A DNA stretch of 64,000 bases from Rhipicephalus microplus (Eukaryota; Arthropoda; Arachnida; Ixodida; Ixodidae), in NCBI RefSeq assembly GCF_043290135.1, contig NC_134705.1, forward strand, positions 58,089,771 through 58,153,770, in the 5' to 3' direction. Shown piece by piece: positions 36,093 to 47,393 of the stretch (the first letter of the stretch is position 1; each line of letters begins with the position of its first letter). Position numbers and translations under genes: made by a program. The notes under the pieces were generated by a model, which saw only the letters and a list, made by a program, of their open reading frames with translations, did not search any database and was not told the origin of the DNA.

Positions 36093-36331
36093 CACCCCTC
36101 CGTGGTGGTCTAGCGGCCAAGGTACTCGGCTGCTGATCCGCAGGTCGCGGGATCGTAAACCGGCTGCGGCGGCTGCATTTCTGATGGAGGTGAAAATGTT
36201 GTAGGCCCGTGTGCTCAGATTCGGGTGCACGTTAAAAACCCCAGGTGGTCGAAATTTCCGGAGCCCTCCACTGCGGCGTCTTTCCTAATCATACGGTGGT
36301 TTCGGGACGCTGAACCCCACATATTAATAAA
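36093..36331 (+). mobile_element. Ruka-like SINE inside piggyBac
   Basis: Full-length plus-strand copy from CACCCCTCCGTGGTGGTCTA to the ATATTAATAAA tail. It is flanked by GGGCATTTGAG (36082-36092) and GGCCATTCGAG (36332-36342), an 11-bp target-site duplication with two differences. It sits only 42 bp from the other SINE. Confidence 0.9.
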
Positions 36332-37008
36332 GGCCATTCGAGCCACGGGGACTGTGCGAGATACAAGAACCAGTGGTTGTCCAGTGAAGAACGTGAAAGA
36401 TGACGGAAAGAAACAAAGAGGGTCCTTCCACTACAAGTGTGATGAGGTGGTCTACACATGCAGATAAAACGACAATGTGGTCGTCGCAGTTTCATCGAAT
36501 CACCTCAGCCGCGAGCTTGCTGGAAGTGCGAAACGCGACTAACGAAGCTCGAACAAGACGGCGGACCTTTCTCAACCTCATTTGATCAAGAAACACAATG
36601 AGGGCATGGAGGGGAGTGAATGTCATGGACTGCCTTCTCAGCAGCTATCTACCAAAGCTCCGCAGCAAGAAATGGTGGTGGAACCTTTACAGCAATGGTC
36701 TGAACATGGCTGTCGGCGCAGGATGGCTCCTCCACTGCGAACTTCACAAGTGGACCGATGCCTCCATAATACATATTGCATTTCGAAGGAATGTCACCAT
36801 GTCACTGCTGCAGCACGAGCAGAAAGTAACTGTGCGGCTGGGACCTTGGGTTCATCCGAGACGGGACGGTAGGAAAAGTGATGGTCACTACATCACCTCA
36901 GCGTCTCAGGGGAGATGCATCGAATGCAAGAAGAATACAACAAATCAGTGCGCACAGTGCAAAAAGCGGTTGCACAAGAGCTCCATTGCTGCGTACCATG
37001 GCGTGTGA

Positions 37009-37489
37009 ATTGCTTAGAGTAGTGCAACTAGTAGTACGAAAAACCAAATCTTTGAAAATTTGTTATTATTACTCATACTTTTCAGGCACAATGTGTGACG
37101 CTAAATTATATTTTTCACCGGTCGTGAGTAACGTTCTGGACCGAAGAGTAAATAAAAATGTTCTGGACAAACTTTGTGTTTTGCATATAAAAAATGTCAA
37201 TGTTCCAAAAATAGAACTTGCAATAACCGTGCTTAGTCATCATAAATTTTGATGATTTTTTCATGGATAATTTAGAACGAAAATGAAAACTACGAGTCTG
37301 AATTTTACTTTTTGGTGTTTCTTTGTAGTGTGGTGTTGAAGAGTAAATACCTAGTTGCCCTGCACCTCTGATAACTATGCCGTAGTTCTCACACGTTCTA
37401 CCCCATGAATTCTTATGTAACTACGTTGTTCCTTGAATAAGAGGGTAAACGGAGCACATACATCACACGTACTTGTTTTCAAGAATATA
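37009..37489. other. Non-coding DNA downstream of piggyBac pseudogene
   Basis: AT-rich. A 3' terminus of the piggyBac element may lie here but is not recognised. Confidence 0.4.
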
Positions 37490-37825
37490 CTTTATCTACA
37501 CTGCATATTGCGCCCAAATTCTTGAAGCCACGGCTTACCTATCGCCCAAGATGTTGCAATTCACGGGGCCTTTTCCATCGTCAAACACTTCTGCCATCCA
37601 GTGGCCACCTGATCGTAGGTCTGTTAGCAGCATGTGATAAGGTGGGTGATGCCACCTAAGAGCAAAAAAAACAATGTACACACTACAAAAACAAGTCACC
37701 CGGCAATACCATATCCTTTCCGAATATTCTTTCCGAACCAGGGGATACGCATCAGTGCAGCCAATCATTACGTACAGACACCCACACAGGCCATGGTTGC
37801 GAGTGTCAAGGAACATCCCATTCAA
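37490..37825 (-). pseudogene. Possible PIF/Harbinger nuclease fragment
   Basis: A minus-strand open frame (96 codons from 37825) contains VMIGCTDAYPLVRKEYSERI and LLTDLRSGGHWMAEVFDDGK, then NILGDR. The order GCxD ... TDL...G..H...FDD ... LGD resembles the DDE_Tnp_4 core of Harbinger transposases (GCIDG, then WPGSxHDxRIF, then LGDSGY). The second Asp is replaced (HW instead of HD) and the frame breaks after GDR. The similarity is weak and by eye only. Confidence 0.35.
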
Positions 37826-37934
37826 GTTTCCTCTTGAAAGAAATATAGGTTCTGTTGAGTAAAATATTGCAATGTAGCAACGTAAGTATTCGGAATGTTT
37901 ATTTGCGTTATGAGAAAAGGACTGCTGTGCTGCG

Positions 37935-38165
37935 CAAGTTTTATCCGAGAGAGAGAGCGAAACAAACTTTATTTAACTGTCCCTGCTGGGGTGAAAGGCA
38001 GCGGGTGGCTGTGAGACGGGCCACTCCATAATCCTGCTTCCTCAAACGGCAGCCACGCGTTCAATCCAGGTGATGTCTTCAGCCAGCCGGACCGCCCAGA
38101 GCTGATCTACCGGGCACCTGCTGGGCAGCATAGCCTCCCACTATTCAGCGACGGTGATTGTGAGT
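37935..38165 (-). mobile_element. 3' end of an I-clade LINE
   Basis: On the minus strand the terminal ORF2 peptide WEAMLPSRCPVDQLWAVRLA matches in pattern RWEAAMLSSVLEDQMWAVQR at the end of the LINE at 4067-9934. After a stop it ends with a GTTAAATAAAGTTTG polyadenylation-like block and a CTCTCTCTCT tail near 37945-37955. Only the last ~230 bp of the element is present. Confidence 0.8.
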
Positions 38166-38299
38166 GAACGATTTGGGCTGTATTTTTTTGTATGAGTAGC
38201 TGTGGTACAGGACCGCATCATATGGTAAAGCTCGGTGTCAGCTGTATTGGCAGTGGGGTGAATGCGGCTGTACAGCGATGAACAGAAGAAAGTAGGGCT

Positions 38300-38411
38300 C
38301 TTTAATAAGTGCCATGTAGTTGATTGCTGCTTACTAAGGCTCTCAACATGATTCCGCCGAAAACGAAAGTGATGTGCAACAATCTCGAAAGAGAACAACG
38401 CTTCTAAATAT
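38300..38411 (+). pseudogene. RTE-like LINE fragment, left part
   Basis: In frame up to the insertion point the sequence reads ALNMIPPKTKVMCNNLEREQ. The TKVM block is the conserved strand after the catalytic site in RTE-type reverse transcriptases. The same frame continues at 43951 after removing the Ty3 element and one copy of its ATAT duplication. One in-frame stop lies just before the insertion point. Confidence 0.75.
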
Positions 38412-38537
38412 TGTCACGTTTCTCACGACAAACTTGATACAATAGGCTCACTGAGTCGACTAGCCAAGCAGCAGCTCAGACAGATCGTCTTCGTCCTCTT
38501 TCACTCATCGATCTCACCCAAGCAAACCATGTGGCAA
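38412..38537 (-). repeat. 3' LTR of element D (126 bp)
   Basis: Direct repeat of 43828-43946, with the terminal TG...CA. It includes a GCAGCTCAGACAGATCG segment where the other LTR has a 7-bp deletion and substitutions. Confidence 0.94.
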
Positions 38538-38540
38538 TAG

Positions 38541-38557
38541 TCCCCCCCCCCTTTTAA
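38541..38557 (-). promoter_or_regulatory. Polypurine tract of element D
   Basis: Minus-strand AAAAGGGGGGGGGGAC, three bases (TAT) before the LTR start. A ten-base G run at the expected plus-strand primer position. Confidence 0.8.
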
Positions 38558-38777
38558 AGCATCGACTCGATGCTCGTAAAGAAAAAAAAATGAAGGCATA
38601 CGCACGCAGATATAGAAAACCAAAAGAGGGAGAGTGCCCGTACTCGCATCGCAAATGAGGAAGTTTCGTCAACGCTTGCGCCAAGCGCAAAAAGAAAAGG
38701 CATAGAAACACAGGGGAACACAAACAGCAGCAGCAACGCAAAGTCACGGCATGTCGTAGCACGTGAAACCACAAGGG

Positions 38778-41210
38778 CTACTGTGTGAAGTAGGGCTTCA
38801 GCCGAACGACATGCACGGTTTCGGGCCAAAGCTGTCGACGAAAAGACGCTGCGCCGTCCGGAAATACCTCGTAGGTAACATCTGTGACACGTCTAAGAAC
38901 CTTATACGGTTCAAAATAACGGCTTGGGAGTTTTTCGGATAAGCTTGGTCGCCGGACAGGGATCCACACCCACACTCGGTCCCGAGGGTGGTAGGTGACG
39001 TTTCGATGGCGGAGGTTGTAACGTCGTGCGTCTGCATCTTGTTGGTGACTGGTGTTTATGCAAGCTAGCTGACGAGCTTTTTCGGCGTATTGAGTGTACT
39101 GCTCAGCGTCTTGAGCAAGTTCATTGCTTTGGTCGCACGGAAGCATAGCATCGGGCATGGTTCGCACGTTGAGTCCGTAAACAAGTCGGAGAGGCGAAAA
39201 TCGCGTTGTTTCTTGCGTTGCCATATTGTAAGCAAACGTGATGTATGAAATAATCTCGTCCCAGGTTTTGTGTTGTAAGTCCACGTACATGGACAGCATG
39301 CCCACTATGGTCTTGTTAAGCTTCTCTGTCAGTCAATTGGATTGTGGGTGATAAGCCGTTGTTTTTCGATGACTTGTGCAGCTCAATTTAAAAATGTCCT
39401 CCATCATTCGTGCTGTAAACGACATCCCTCTGTCCATCATCATGCATTACGGGGCACCATGCCGTAGGACGATTTGGTCCACAAAGAACTGCGTGACTTC
39501 AGAGGCCGTGCCACGGGGTAACGCTTTTGTTTCAGCATAACGAGTAAGATAATCTGTCGCAACTATAGTCCATTTGTTACCAGAGGACGACAAAGGGAAG
39601 GGCCCGAGAAGGTCCATTCTCACGAGGTCAAACGGTGTCCGTGGTGGTGCGATCAGCTGGAGCAGGCCCGCGGGTCTCACAGGTGGAGTCTCGCGGCGCT
39701 GGCACTTCCGGCAGCCTTTCACATATCGATGTACACTAGTTGATAGTCGCGGCCAGTAATGCTGTTGGCGTACTCTGGCGAGAGTTCGCGAATAGCCCAA
39801 ATGTCCTAACGTGGGCTCGTCGTGGCACGCAAGAAGGATCTCATCACGCATGTCGGTAGGAACAACGAGTAGTAAGGCTTTGTCGCTACCACGGGCGTTT
39901 TTTTTTTTGTAAAGAATGCCTCTTCTTAGACAAAAAGAGGACAGTTCGCGAGCAATGTGTTGAGGAACCTGAGAGTAGCGGCCTTCCAGGAAATCAATGA
40001 CTTGGCGTAATTCGTCGTCTGCCCGCTGTTTTGACATAAATTCGGAGTCACTAACTGCTCCGAGAAAGGCATCTTCATCCTCAGAGCCCCTGACAGCATG
40101 CCCCACAGGTGCTCGAGAAAGCGCGTCGACGTCTTCGTGTTTGCACCCTGACCTGTACACAACCGTAATATCAAACTCTTTCAAAAGCAAACTCCAACGA
40201 GCGAGACAGCCGGATAGATCTCTGAGATTTGCCAGCCAGCAGAGTGGGTGGTGGTCAGTCACCACTTTGAAGGGACGACCATAGAGGTAAGGCTGAAATT
40301 TGGTCGTCACCCACACGACTGCGAGGCATTCTTTTTCTGACGTAGAATACTTGGTCTCGGCTCGAAAAAGAGTACGACTGGCGTAAGCTATCACATGCTC
40401 AACGCCGCCGTGTCATTGTACAAGGACAGCGCCAATTCCGACGTTGCTGGCATCTGTATGAATTTCTGTAGCAGCGTCCTCATCAAAATGGGCAAGAACA
40501 GGGGCTGTTTGCATTCTCTGTCGTAGCTCTGTGTACGCTGTATCTTGTTCTGCGCCCCAAGTAAAGAGCGCGTCATCTCGGGTGAGTCGAGTAAGAGGTC
40601 CAGATATATCTTCGAGAAGTTGGTGATAAATCGGCGATAATACGCGCAGAAGCCGAGGAAACGGCTTACTGCTCTTTTATCTGATGGAACAGGGAAGGCG
40701 GCGACAGCAGCAGTTTTGTCTGGATCAGGTAGCACTCCATCCGCACTAATGATATGTCTCAGAAATTTCTGCTCTTCATAGCCGAAATGGCATTTTTGGG
40801 GTTTCAGCGTTATTTCAGCTGTGCAAATGGCTTCCAGACCCTTTCTCAGACGCTTCAGATGTTCTTCGAAGCTCTCGGAAAAGATGACCACATCATCGAG
40901 GTAGACGAGGCAGCTTTGCCACTTCAAGCCAGCGAGAACTGTGTCCATTATCCTCTAAAAAGTGGCTGGTGCAGAACAGAAGCCGAAGGGAAGAACTCGG
41001 AATTTGTAACGCGGTTTTTTCTCGGTCTGGTTCATCAACTTCGATTTGCCAATAGCCACTCTCTAAATCGATGGACGAAAAATAGTTCGCGCGTCGTAAC
41101 CTGTCGAGAGAGTCGTCTATTCGTGGAAGCGGGTAGACGTCTTTTTTTGTGATGCTATTCGGCTTCTTGTAGTCAATACATAATCGCAGCGTTCCGTCTT
41201 TTTTCTTCAC
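38778..41210 (-). pseudogene. Element D pol: RT, RNase H, integrase
   Basis: The reverse transcriptase starts near 41210 (KKKDGTLRLCIDYKKPN, YFSSIDLESGYWQI). A frameshift near 41000 leads to VLAGLKWQSCLVYLDDVVIF, with the catalytic YLDD intact near 40900. RNase H spans about 40560-40230 (SEKECLAVVW, VVTDHHPLCWL). The integrase has an H-H-C-C zinc finger (CHDEPTLGHLGYSRTLARV ... CRKCQRRETPP) near 39850-39690. The core follows with VRMDLLGPFPLSSS and YLTRYAETKALPRG. After a stop near 39445 the C-terminal part (39305-38778) has DEIISYITFAYNMATQ and RDRVWVWIPVRRPSLS. At least three frame changes or stops make it non-functional as it stands. Confidence 0.92.
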
Positions 41211-41351
41211 TAGAACGACTTGCGTGGACCAAGGGCTGCTTGATGGTTAAATAATCCCGTCATCGAGCATCTCTTTTGCTTGTGTTGGAATAGCCTCGCG
41301 ATAAGGCTGCTGCCGGATGGGGCGGACGTCATCATCGGTAATAATTCGATG

Positions 41352-42557
41352 CTACGTGAGGTGTGTTTGACGGACTTTGCAAGAAGAGGCGAGGCAAGAT
41401 TGAAACTCCCTTAAAAGGTCATGAAGTTCAGCGTTTCTCTCGTCTGACAGCGTCGAATTAATGTCGATGTGGTCTAGAAACTCCTCATCCTCATGCGTTT
41501 CCTCGGACGCGAAGCACTCCGTTAAGTCGGCAACAGGGTCTCCATAAGCTAGGGTGGTTCTGCGGAAAAGATGCCGGTGCTCGTAATTGAAGTTTGTAAC
41601 TAGTATCGTTGACTGTCTCTCACGGACGCGCACAGCACTTCGGACGGCGCATACACCTTGGAGCAGCCGAAGTGATAGGTTGCTTTCAGCCACCACGTCG
41701 CCGTCTTGGAGGTCTTCACAAGTGACTTTGATGGGAACAGTAGCTCAAGGTGGCAGTGTCACACTGTCGTCAGGAACACGCAGCACAGATCTACGGCAGT
41801 TATCAGCGTCTCTATCTGTTGCGCCTTGAGTCTAGAAGGTCACGATGCGCTCACGGAGATTTATGATGGCACCGTATTCCCGAAGAAAGTCCATACCGAT
41901 AATCAGCTGACGCAAACAGTCGCGAAGAACGAGGCAGCTGAGCACAAACGCTGACGCACGATTTTTCACTCTTGTGGTACAGCTACCTAGCGGTGTTACA
42001 ACGTGTCCTCCATATCTTCAAATTCGCGTTCCATTTCACCGCGTGATAACTTTCCTGAGATCTTTCGCTAGCTTCCCGCTGATAATCGAATAGTCTGCAC
42101 CAGTGTCTACCGATGCACTGACCTGAAAACCGTCAATTAGCACAGGTATGTCGAGTGACACGTGGTCATTGGGTTCAGATGTAGATGTCGATGTTTCTTC
42201 GGTACTGCAATTATTCTCTGACGAAATGCCTTCGGCGTTGCGTGCAAGCGTCGATGGGAGGTCTTCCGCTCTTTGAGTCCCAGCGACCTTGCCCCCGGAG
42301 GCCGCTGCCTTCAGTTTTCCCGACGAGGGCTCGGGGAGCGTTCCCGTGCCTTCACCCCGAAACGTGGCCCAGTGGCTGCGGGTCTCCTCGGAGATGGTGA
42401 CCGCGATTGCTGTCGAGTAAAGGGTGCACGCTGTTGCGAGAGATACTCTTCGATATCCCTTGGCCTTTGACCAATTTGTGGACGAGGGGAATCGACGGAA
42501 AATCCGCGCAGTCCAGGTTCCGGTATGGGCATTCGCAGTAAATGTGACCAGCCTCAC
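41352..42557 (-). pseudogene. Element D protease and pol linker
   Basis: The retropepsin motif VSASVDTGADYSIISG lies near 42080-42130. It is followed in other frames by ~600 bp of linker, with a charged segment that includes EFLDHIDINSTLSDER and HDLLREFQSCLASS (41352-41696), which leads into the reverse transcriptase. Frames change several times, so it is inactive. Confidence 0.8.
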
Positions 42558-43803
42558 CGCAATGATAGAAGAGGGGTCGTCTGTCCGGCGTACGCTGGAG
42601 ATCAGACTTGCGCGTCGGTGGACGGCGACTATCGATGTCCAAATCAGCGTGCGCTGACTGAATCTCTACTGACGGCATCAATGTCTGGATCGGGACGTAT
42701 GGCATTGTCTGGATCGGGACGCGTGGCACTGTCTCGATCGGGACGTGCGGCACTGGCCAGATCGGGACGTGTGGCACTGTCTGGGTCGGGACTCCTTGGC
42801 CAGAAAGAGGAGTGGCAGATCGCAAGGCTTCTGCGTACGTACGACGGCGACTGTCAGTAGACACAGGAGCTGTTTCCGGATCAACCGACATCGGCGGAAA
42901 ACGATGGGCGTTCACCACCTGCTGGACCTCGTCACGGATGACACTGGTGATAGAACCGACGTCGATTTGGCTTGCCCTGTACATCTTTTCAATTTATTCC
43001 TGGACAACAGAGCAGATAACCTTGCGAATTCATTCGGAACTCTTGCTCTCAGTGGTGGCGAAAATTTGGTAGTTGAGGCAGCATTCACTTGACGGTCAAA
43101 CAGGGCAGACCGTTCGAGCAGTACTCGCTTCATTGTTGCCGCTTCAGTTAGGAGCTCAGCAACACTCTTGGAGGGACTACGCACCAAACCAGCAGAAAGT
43201 TGTTCCTTCACACCACGCATGAGGTGGCGCAATTTTTTTTCTTCTGCCGTAGTAGGATCCGCTCGCTTGAAAAGCCGTGTCATGTCGTCGACGTACATCA
43301 AGATGGTCTCGTTGGGCATCTGGATGCGTGATTGTAGTGCATGCTTCACCCGTTCGCGGTGGTCGGGACTCCTGTAAGTCTTCAGAAGGCGACGCTGGAA
43401 CTCGCGCCAAGATGTCTGAACATCATCCCTGTTCAAAAACCACGTCTTGACAGCGTCTTTTAGGCAAGTGTACACGTTCCGGAGCTTCGCGGCATCATCC
43501 CAGTATTTGATCGCTGCGACACGTTCGAACTCACTCAGCCAGCCGTGAACATCTTCATGCTGCTCTCCGTGAAAGGGCCTAGGCAAGAGCGGGTTCTAGA
43601 CGGTGCAGTAGATCGGCGTGGAAGATGTCGGAACTTGCACGTGATCTTGTGTCGAAGTCATAGTCGCTGCGTCAGTGGTTGGTGTCTCAGGTGGTAGGCC
43701 TCGTTGGCGGCGGCTTACTCTGTGAACAGGAGTGTCCACGGGTGCAGGGCTTGTGTTCCGGCTGCTGGGCAGGGTCTTGGGCATCAGGTGGATCGTGAGA
43801 CAT
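42352..43803 (-). pseudogene. Element D gag with defective zinc knuckle
   Basis: The N-terminal region is encoded from about 43803. An in-frame TAG at 43596-43598 interrupts it before RPFHGEQHEDVHGWLSEFER. The Retrotrans_gag core spans 43586-42912 (AVKTWFLNRDDVQTSWREFQ, LLKTYRSPDHRERVKHALQS, LRHLMRGVKEQLSAGLVRSP). A frameshift near 42960 leads to a frame (42984-42352) with a short tandem repeat of VPHVPIxT-like units (residues 70-100) and a knuckle reading FYHCGEAGHIYCEC. The expected first Cys of the CCHC is Phe, so zinc binding would be impaired. Confidence 0.88.
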
Positions 43804-43827
43804 TGTACCCAGCACCTACACCAGTCT

Positions 43828-43946
43828 TGTCACGTTTCTCACGACAAACTTGATAAAATGGGCTCGTTGAGTCGACTAGCCAAGCTCAGATAGATCGTCT
43901 TCGTCCTCTTTCACTGATCGATCTCACCCAAGCAAACCATGTGGCA
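43828..43946 (-). repeat. 5' LTR of element D (119 bp)
   Basis: Direct repeat of 38412-38537. On the minus strand it ends at 43828, followed by AGACTGGTGTAGGTGCTGGG, in which TGG at +4 could start a primer binding site. Confidence 0.94.
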
Positions 43947-44570
43947 ATATGGAGCAGTCCACTTGAAGTTGTAAAAAATTACGTCTACACTAGTACAGGT
44001 AGTAATCGTGGAGCTGACCGACAAGATTGAAGTAACTAGAAGAATAAGAAGGAGGTGGAAAATATTAGGCCAGCATTCTCAAACCGGGACTGGTAGATTG
44101 CCACTATGCCTCAAGAGGGAGGTTTATAACAGCTGCATCTTGCCGGTACTTACCTATGGAGCAGCAACCTGGATGCTTACAAAGAGGGTTCAGTTGAAAT
44201 TAAGGGCGACGCAGCGAGCGATGGAAAAAAAGATGATAGGTGTAACCTTAAGAGACCAGAATAGAGCAGAGTGGATCAAGGAACAAACCAGGGTTAAAGA
44301 TATCCCAGCTCAAATCATAAAGAAATGGATATGGGCCAGGCACGTAGCGCGTAAGCGGGATAACTGGTGGTCAATAGGGGAACTGACTGAATTGCTTGAG
44401 AAGACAAGCAGGTGCCGGGGAGAAGAAATGTAGGTCGGCAGATGACATGAGAGTTTTTGCGGGTATAAAAGACAGCAGCGATCACAGGACCGACTTGAGT
44501 GCCGAAACATGTCAGAAGCTTTTGTCCTGCAAAGGGTGTAGTCACGCTGATGATGATGGTGGTAAAGGAT
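43947..44570 (+). pseudogene. RTE-like LINE fragment, right part
   Basis: Continues the reverse transcriptase of 38300-38411. PLEVVKNYVYTST (strand after the TKVM block) is followed at 44008 by a 141-codon open frame with YNSCILPVLTYGAATW, LRATQRAMEKKMIGVTLRDQ and WIKEQTRVKDI, a C-terminal arrangement typical of RTE-type LINEs. A ~100-bp 3' region ends in TGATGATGATGG near 44548-44561, a 3' end style seen in RTE elements. Confidence 0.85.
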
Positions 44571-44819
44571 ATTGAAGTCGGACCTTATGGTCGTACATTA
44601 GGATTTCTCCGAATGTAACCATGCTGTGCCTCGCATGGTCGTGAAAAGAGGAGACCCTGATCTCTCTCTCCGCCACGTCGGGTCGCAAGGGGTGGTGCTG
44701 TGTTTAGTGGTGCGCCCGGTGGGTGATAGCTCGGGTGGCGTCATGAGTGTGTTCTTATTCCACGAGCCCCGAATAGCCCGGAGCCTAGATTATTTAAACG
44801 TGGCGGCGACGTAACAGAA

Positions 44820-45640
44820 TTGCACTTGTGACAAGCGTGCGCCGGCTGTAAAATGAAGCCTTTTGGAAGGCCGCAGATGTAGGCGTTAGAGTGACTAATA
44901 ATGCAAGACGCTTCGGTTGGGCCGTAGGGTGAAGCAATGGCTGCTCCTAAACCTTTTTGGGGTTCGTTTGCTTGACTGGAGCTAGTTGTGATTAGTATGT
45001 GTGGTGGCTTGATAGAATATTTTCTTGTACGTACATACGCCACGTGATTGGCTTGGGCGTATTGCAAGCTAGTTTCTTGGTGTGGTCGACACGTCTTTTT
45101 ATGTAATGCTCAGGGTACATGTTGCGTGGCATGAGTGGAATCACGAAGGTGTCTTGAATGTTAGGGTGTATTAAGATTTTTTGGCCAAGCTGTGACATGT
45201 AATGTATGCCGGCTACGAACATGACATAACTTCCTGTGTGAGTTTCTCACACACCTTCGTAGTGCGGTATGCATTGGGCCTCTATGAATTTCCCAAACGT
45301 GTTGTGACGTACTAGGTCACCCAGTTTCGCATTGGGCGTAGATATGGGCAGTGGAAGTGCACACTTGTAGCGGCGCTTGATCATAATGTTTAACTTATTT
45401 TTATCAGTCAGCGTAAGTTTTTTGAAGTCAGTAATGTAAAGGATTCTGCTTATGAAAAAGGCAGTCATCAGTATTAGGAGGCTGGCCTCTTTCATGCCTT
45501 GACATATACTGGTAACGCAGGAGACGAGCCTAGTATTCTGGTATACGTAGGTGAGGTAGTTCCGTGATGTTCAAGTGGCCGCCATTGTGCAAAAGACGGA
45601 AGCTCAACACGCGAACGATAGGTACTGTTCACTGGGGGTG
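44820..45640 (-). pseudogene. I-clade LINE fragment (RT end to RNase H)
   Basis: Minus-strand pieces align by pattern with the LINE at 4067-9934. 45495-45247 has FFISRILYITDFKKLTLTDK and LPISTPNAKLGDLV (thumb region). 45222-44992 has MSQLGQKILIHPN and VIPLMPRNMYPEHYIKRRVD. 45067-44741 has HVAYVRTRKYSIKPP, the start of RNase H. Stops separate the pieces. Both ends of the element are missing. Confidence 0.78.
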
Positions 45641-46539
45641 TAATGCACGTACAGCTTTATCGAGGGAGGGTCTCTGTCAGTTGGAAAGCTGTGGACCTTA
45701 CCACATCGTAGTAACATGGATCTCTTGATAGAGAAAATGATAAACGGGACTGATTGGTTCCTGTTTCATTGTCTTTCTAGCTTCGACCACGATCACTCTT
45801 CTCTTATAGATATGTATACATGCCTACCTTCTAACGTCTAATCGTTACACGCCGAGCAAATATACCCTCGTATGCGTGATATTAGCCATATTCCACAAGA
45901 CTTTCATTACGCACACACTGTTCCAAACTTTTTTATACAACAAAAACCGGAGACGGTTTTCGTTGTATAAAAACCTGAGACGGTTTTCTAGACAAGTGCA
46001 TTATTACCGTCATTGCATATACAGTAGCACCATAACTTTGTCTCCTCTTTGAAATCCTGTCAGTTCCAGCAATTCTTCTGTCTTTTCTCGTGATTTTGTC
46101 AGTACTTTCAAAACGCTGTTAGTGTTGGTGTGGTAGTTTACTGCACTTCACTGTTATTGAAAAATGTTCGTTAGCCGGCTCTCTTATGGCATATTTTATC
46201 AATGACGTCAGGGCAATATGTGGTGCCTGTTTAATTTGGTCGCTACGGCAATCGTTCACCATGCAATGTTATCCTTTTTTCAATGCGACGTATCAGCTGT
46301 AAAATAAATCGCAGCGTACGAACCCACGTATTTATTTTGCATGTCACAATAACACAAAAGGTGAACTGGCGTGACTCCTGATATATTAAGTTTGCATGGC
46401 CAGGCAGAATGCGGATGCACGTTGTGTGGGCTCTGACGTTTTCAAACGTTTTTTGTTGTAATATCGCCATACTTGGCTGAAACTTCTGCATCAATCGATA
46501 GAGCACGTTGAGTGGAAAACCTGGACATCAAGACTTGCA
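45641..46539. other. Non-coding DNA
   Basis: AT-rich. There is a short local repetition of GAGACGGTTTTC near 45950-45985 (two copies, with TTGTATAA/AAAAC context). No gene is recognised. Confidence 0.45.
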
Positions 46540-46717
46540 AGGTAAGCCTGGTGTTTCAGCACCGACACTGATTTTGAGTCGCCACGAAGATCTATTGCAT
46601 CCGCCGCCACGGCGGCATGTATAGCTGGAGGTAACGCATCTGGGTATAATGCCTCTGGAACGCATCGACGGCGCGTCTAACATCTGTAAGCGTTGTAAGT
46701 GTGGGTGTTGTAAGCAT

Positions 46718-47120
46718 GGAAGCAGCAGATATGCAACCGGAAGATTTTACCAACGATGCCGGATGGCGCAAAGTACACGGAAGAAACATCAAGAAAACAA
46801 CTGAAGCGATTTCAGGCTGAGACGCTGCTGCGCCCACGTGTGCTGATGGGGCCAGCAAGTGGAAACATGAACGAACCGTACGACAAATTGCTAAAGCAAG
46901 CTAGATACCTCGTCTATCACTAGAAGATTAGAAAGTGATTGTGTGATCCCGGGGAGGACTCAGCGTTTCGGAGCACAGGCAGGCGTGCATTTAGTGCTGT
47001 TTGTGAAACGCCGCTGACGTTGGTCACGAAGCAGCAGCTTATGAATAAGTACAAGTAGAAACAAACTGGCATATCCCACGTAAGGTGGGAATTGGTGATA
47101 CGCAAAGCACGAATGAGAAT
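46718..47120 (+). pseudogene. I-clade LINE 3, ORF1 N-terminal part
   Basis: Starts at ATG 46718, with GWRKVHGRNIKKTTEAISG before the first stop. It parallels the ORF1 N-terminus at 4390 (GWRLVNRRGRANKENTTHEA). IPRLSLED appears near 46908, equivalent to MPRLPNED there. Similarity fades near 47100, where the inserted element starts. Confidence 0.65.
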
Positions 47121-47393
47121 GGGTGATAGGACACTTTAAAATCAGCAGAACGTTAAGAGGTGGAGGTAAATTATGCCGTTAACTATGCCATTAAGTTGAA
47201 CACGCATGCGTCAGAGCAACGCAGCGTGGCGCACGCCTGCGAGTATATGGCAGGCCGATTCACACTGGAGGTCGGTGGGCCTATCCACTGATCTCTACTA
47301 GGGGATATCGGCGCCTGGCATGGCATCGTCAGCGTGACGTGAATAAACGAACGCTGGTGCGCACGCACGCTGGGGCACGTCGAACCATATTGG

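Larger units (their letters stand above)
34665..37008 (+). pseudogene. piggyBac-type transposase, interrupted by SINEs
   Basis: Cut-and-paste DNA transposase (DDE class, TTAA target). The acidic N-terminus is open from ATG 34665. A frameshift near 35265 moves to a frame reading YWSTAEDLCVFKVATVV and DNSELQAGKKIGSI. The DDE_Tnp_1_7 core follows at about 35455-35745 (LSINESMVLYYGHHSCKMLI, RGKPIRFDDKICMMC, REIYFDNFFTSHGLL). It is then split by SINEs at 35746-36050 and 36093-36331, and resumes with KLADQGI and RATGTVRDTRTSG. Further parts are WWWNLYSNGLNMAVG and a C-terminal Cys-rich zinc module, CIECKKNTTNQCAQCKKRLH. There are stops at about 35391, 36465 and 36535. The size before decay fits a typical piggyBac transposase. 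Confidence 0.9.
38412..43946 (-). mobile_element. Ty3/gypsy element D with short LTRs (5535 bp)
   Basis: Minus-strand LTR retrotransposon with 126-bp (left) and 119-bp (right) LTRs starting TGTCACGTTTCTCACGACAA and ending GTGGCA. It is flanked by a 4-bp target-site duplication ATAT (38408-38411 and 43947-43950). The order on the minus strand is gag, CCHC-like knuckle, protease, reverse transcriptase, RNase H, integrase, which is the Ty3/gypsy order. A polypurine tract precedes the left LTR. It has several frameshifts and stops, but the domains are well preserved. It disrupts an RTE-like LINE. Confidence 0.95.
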
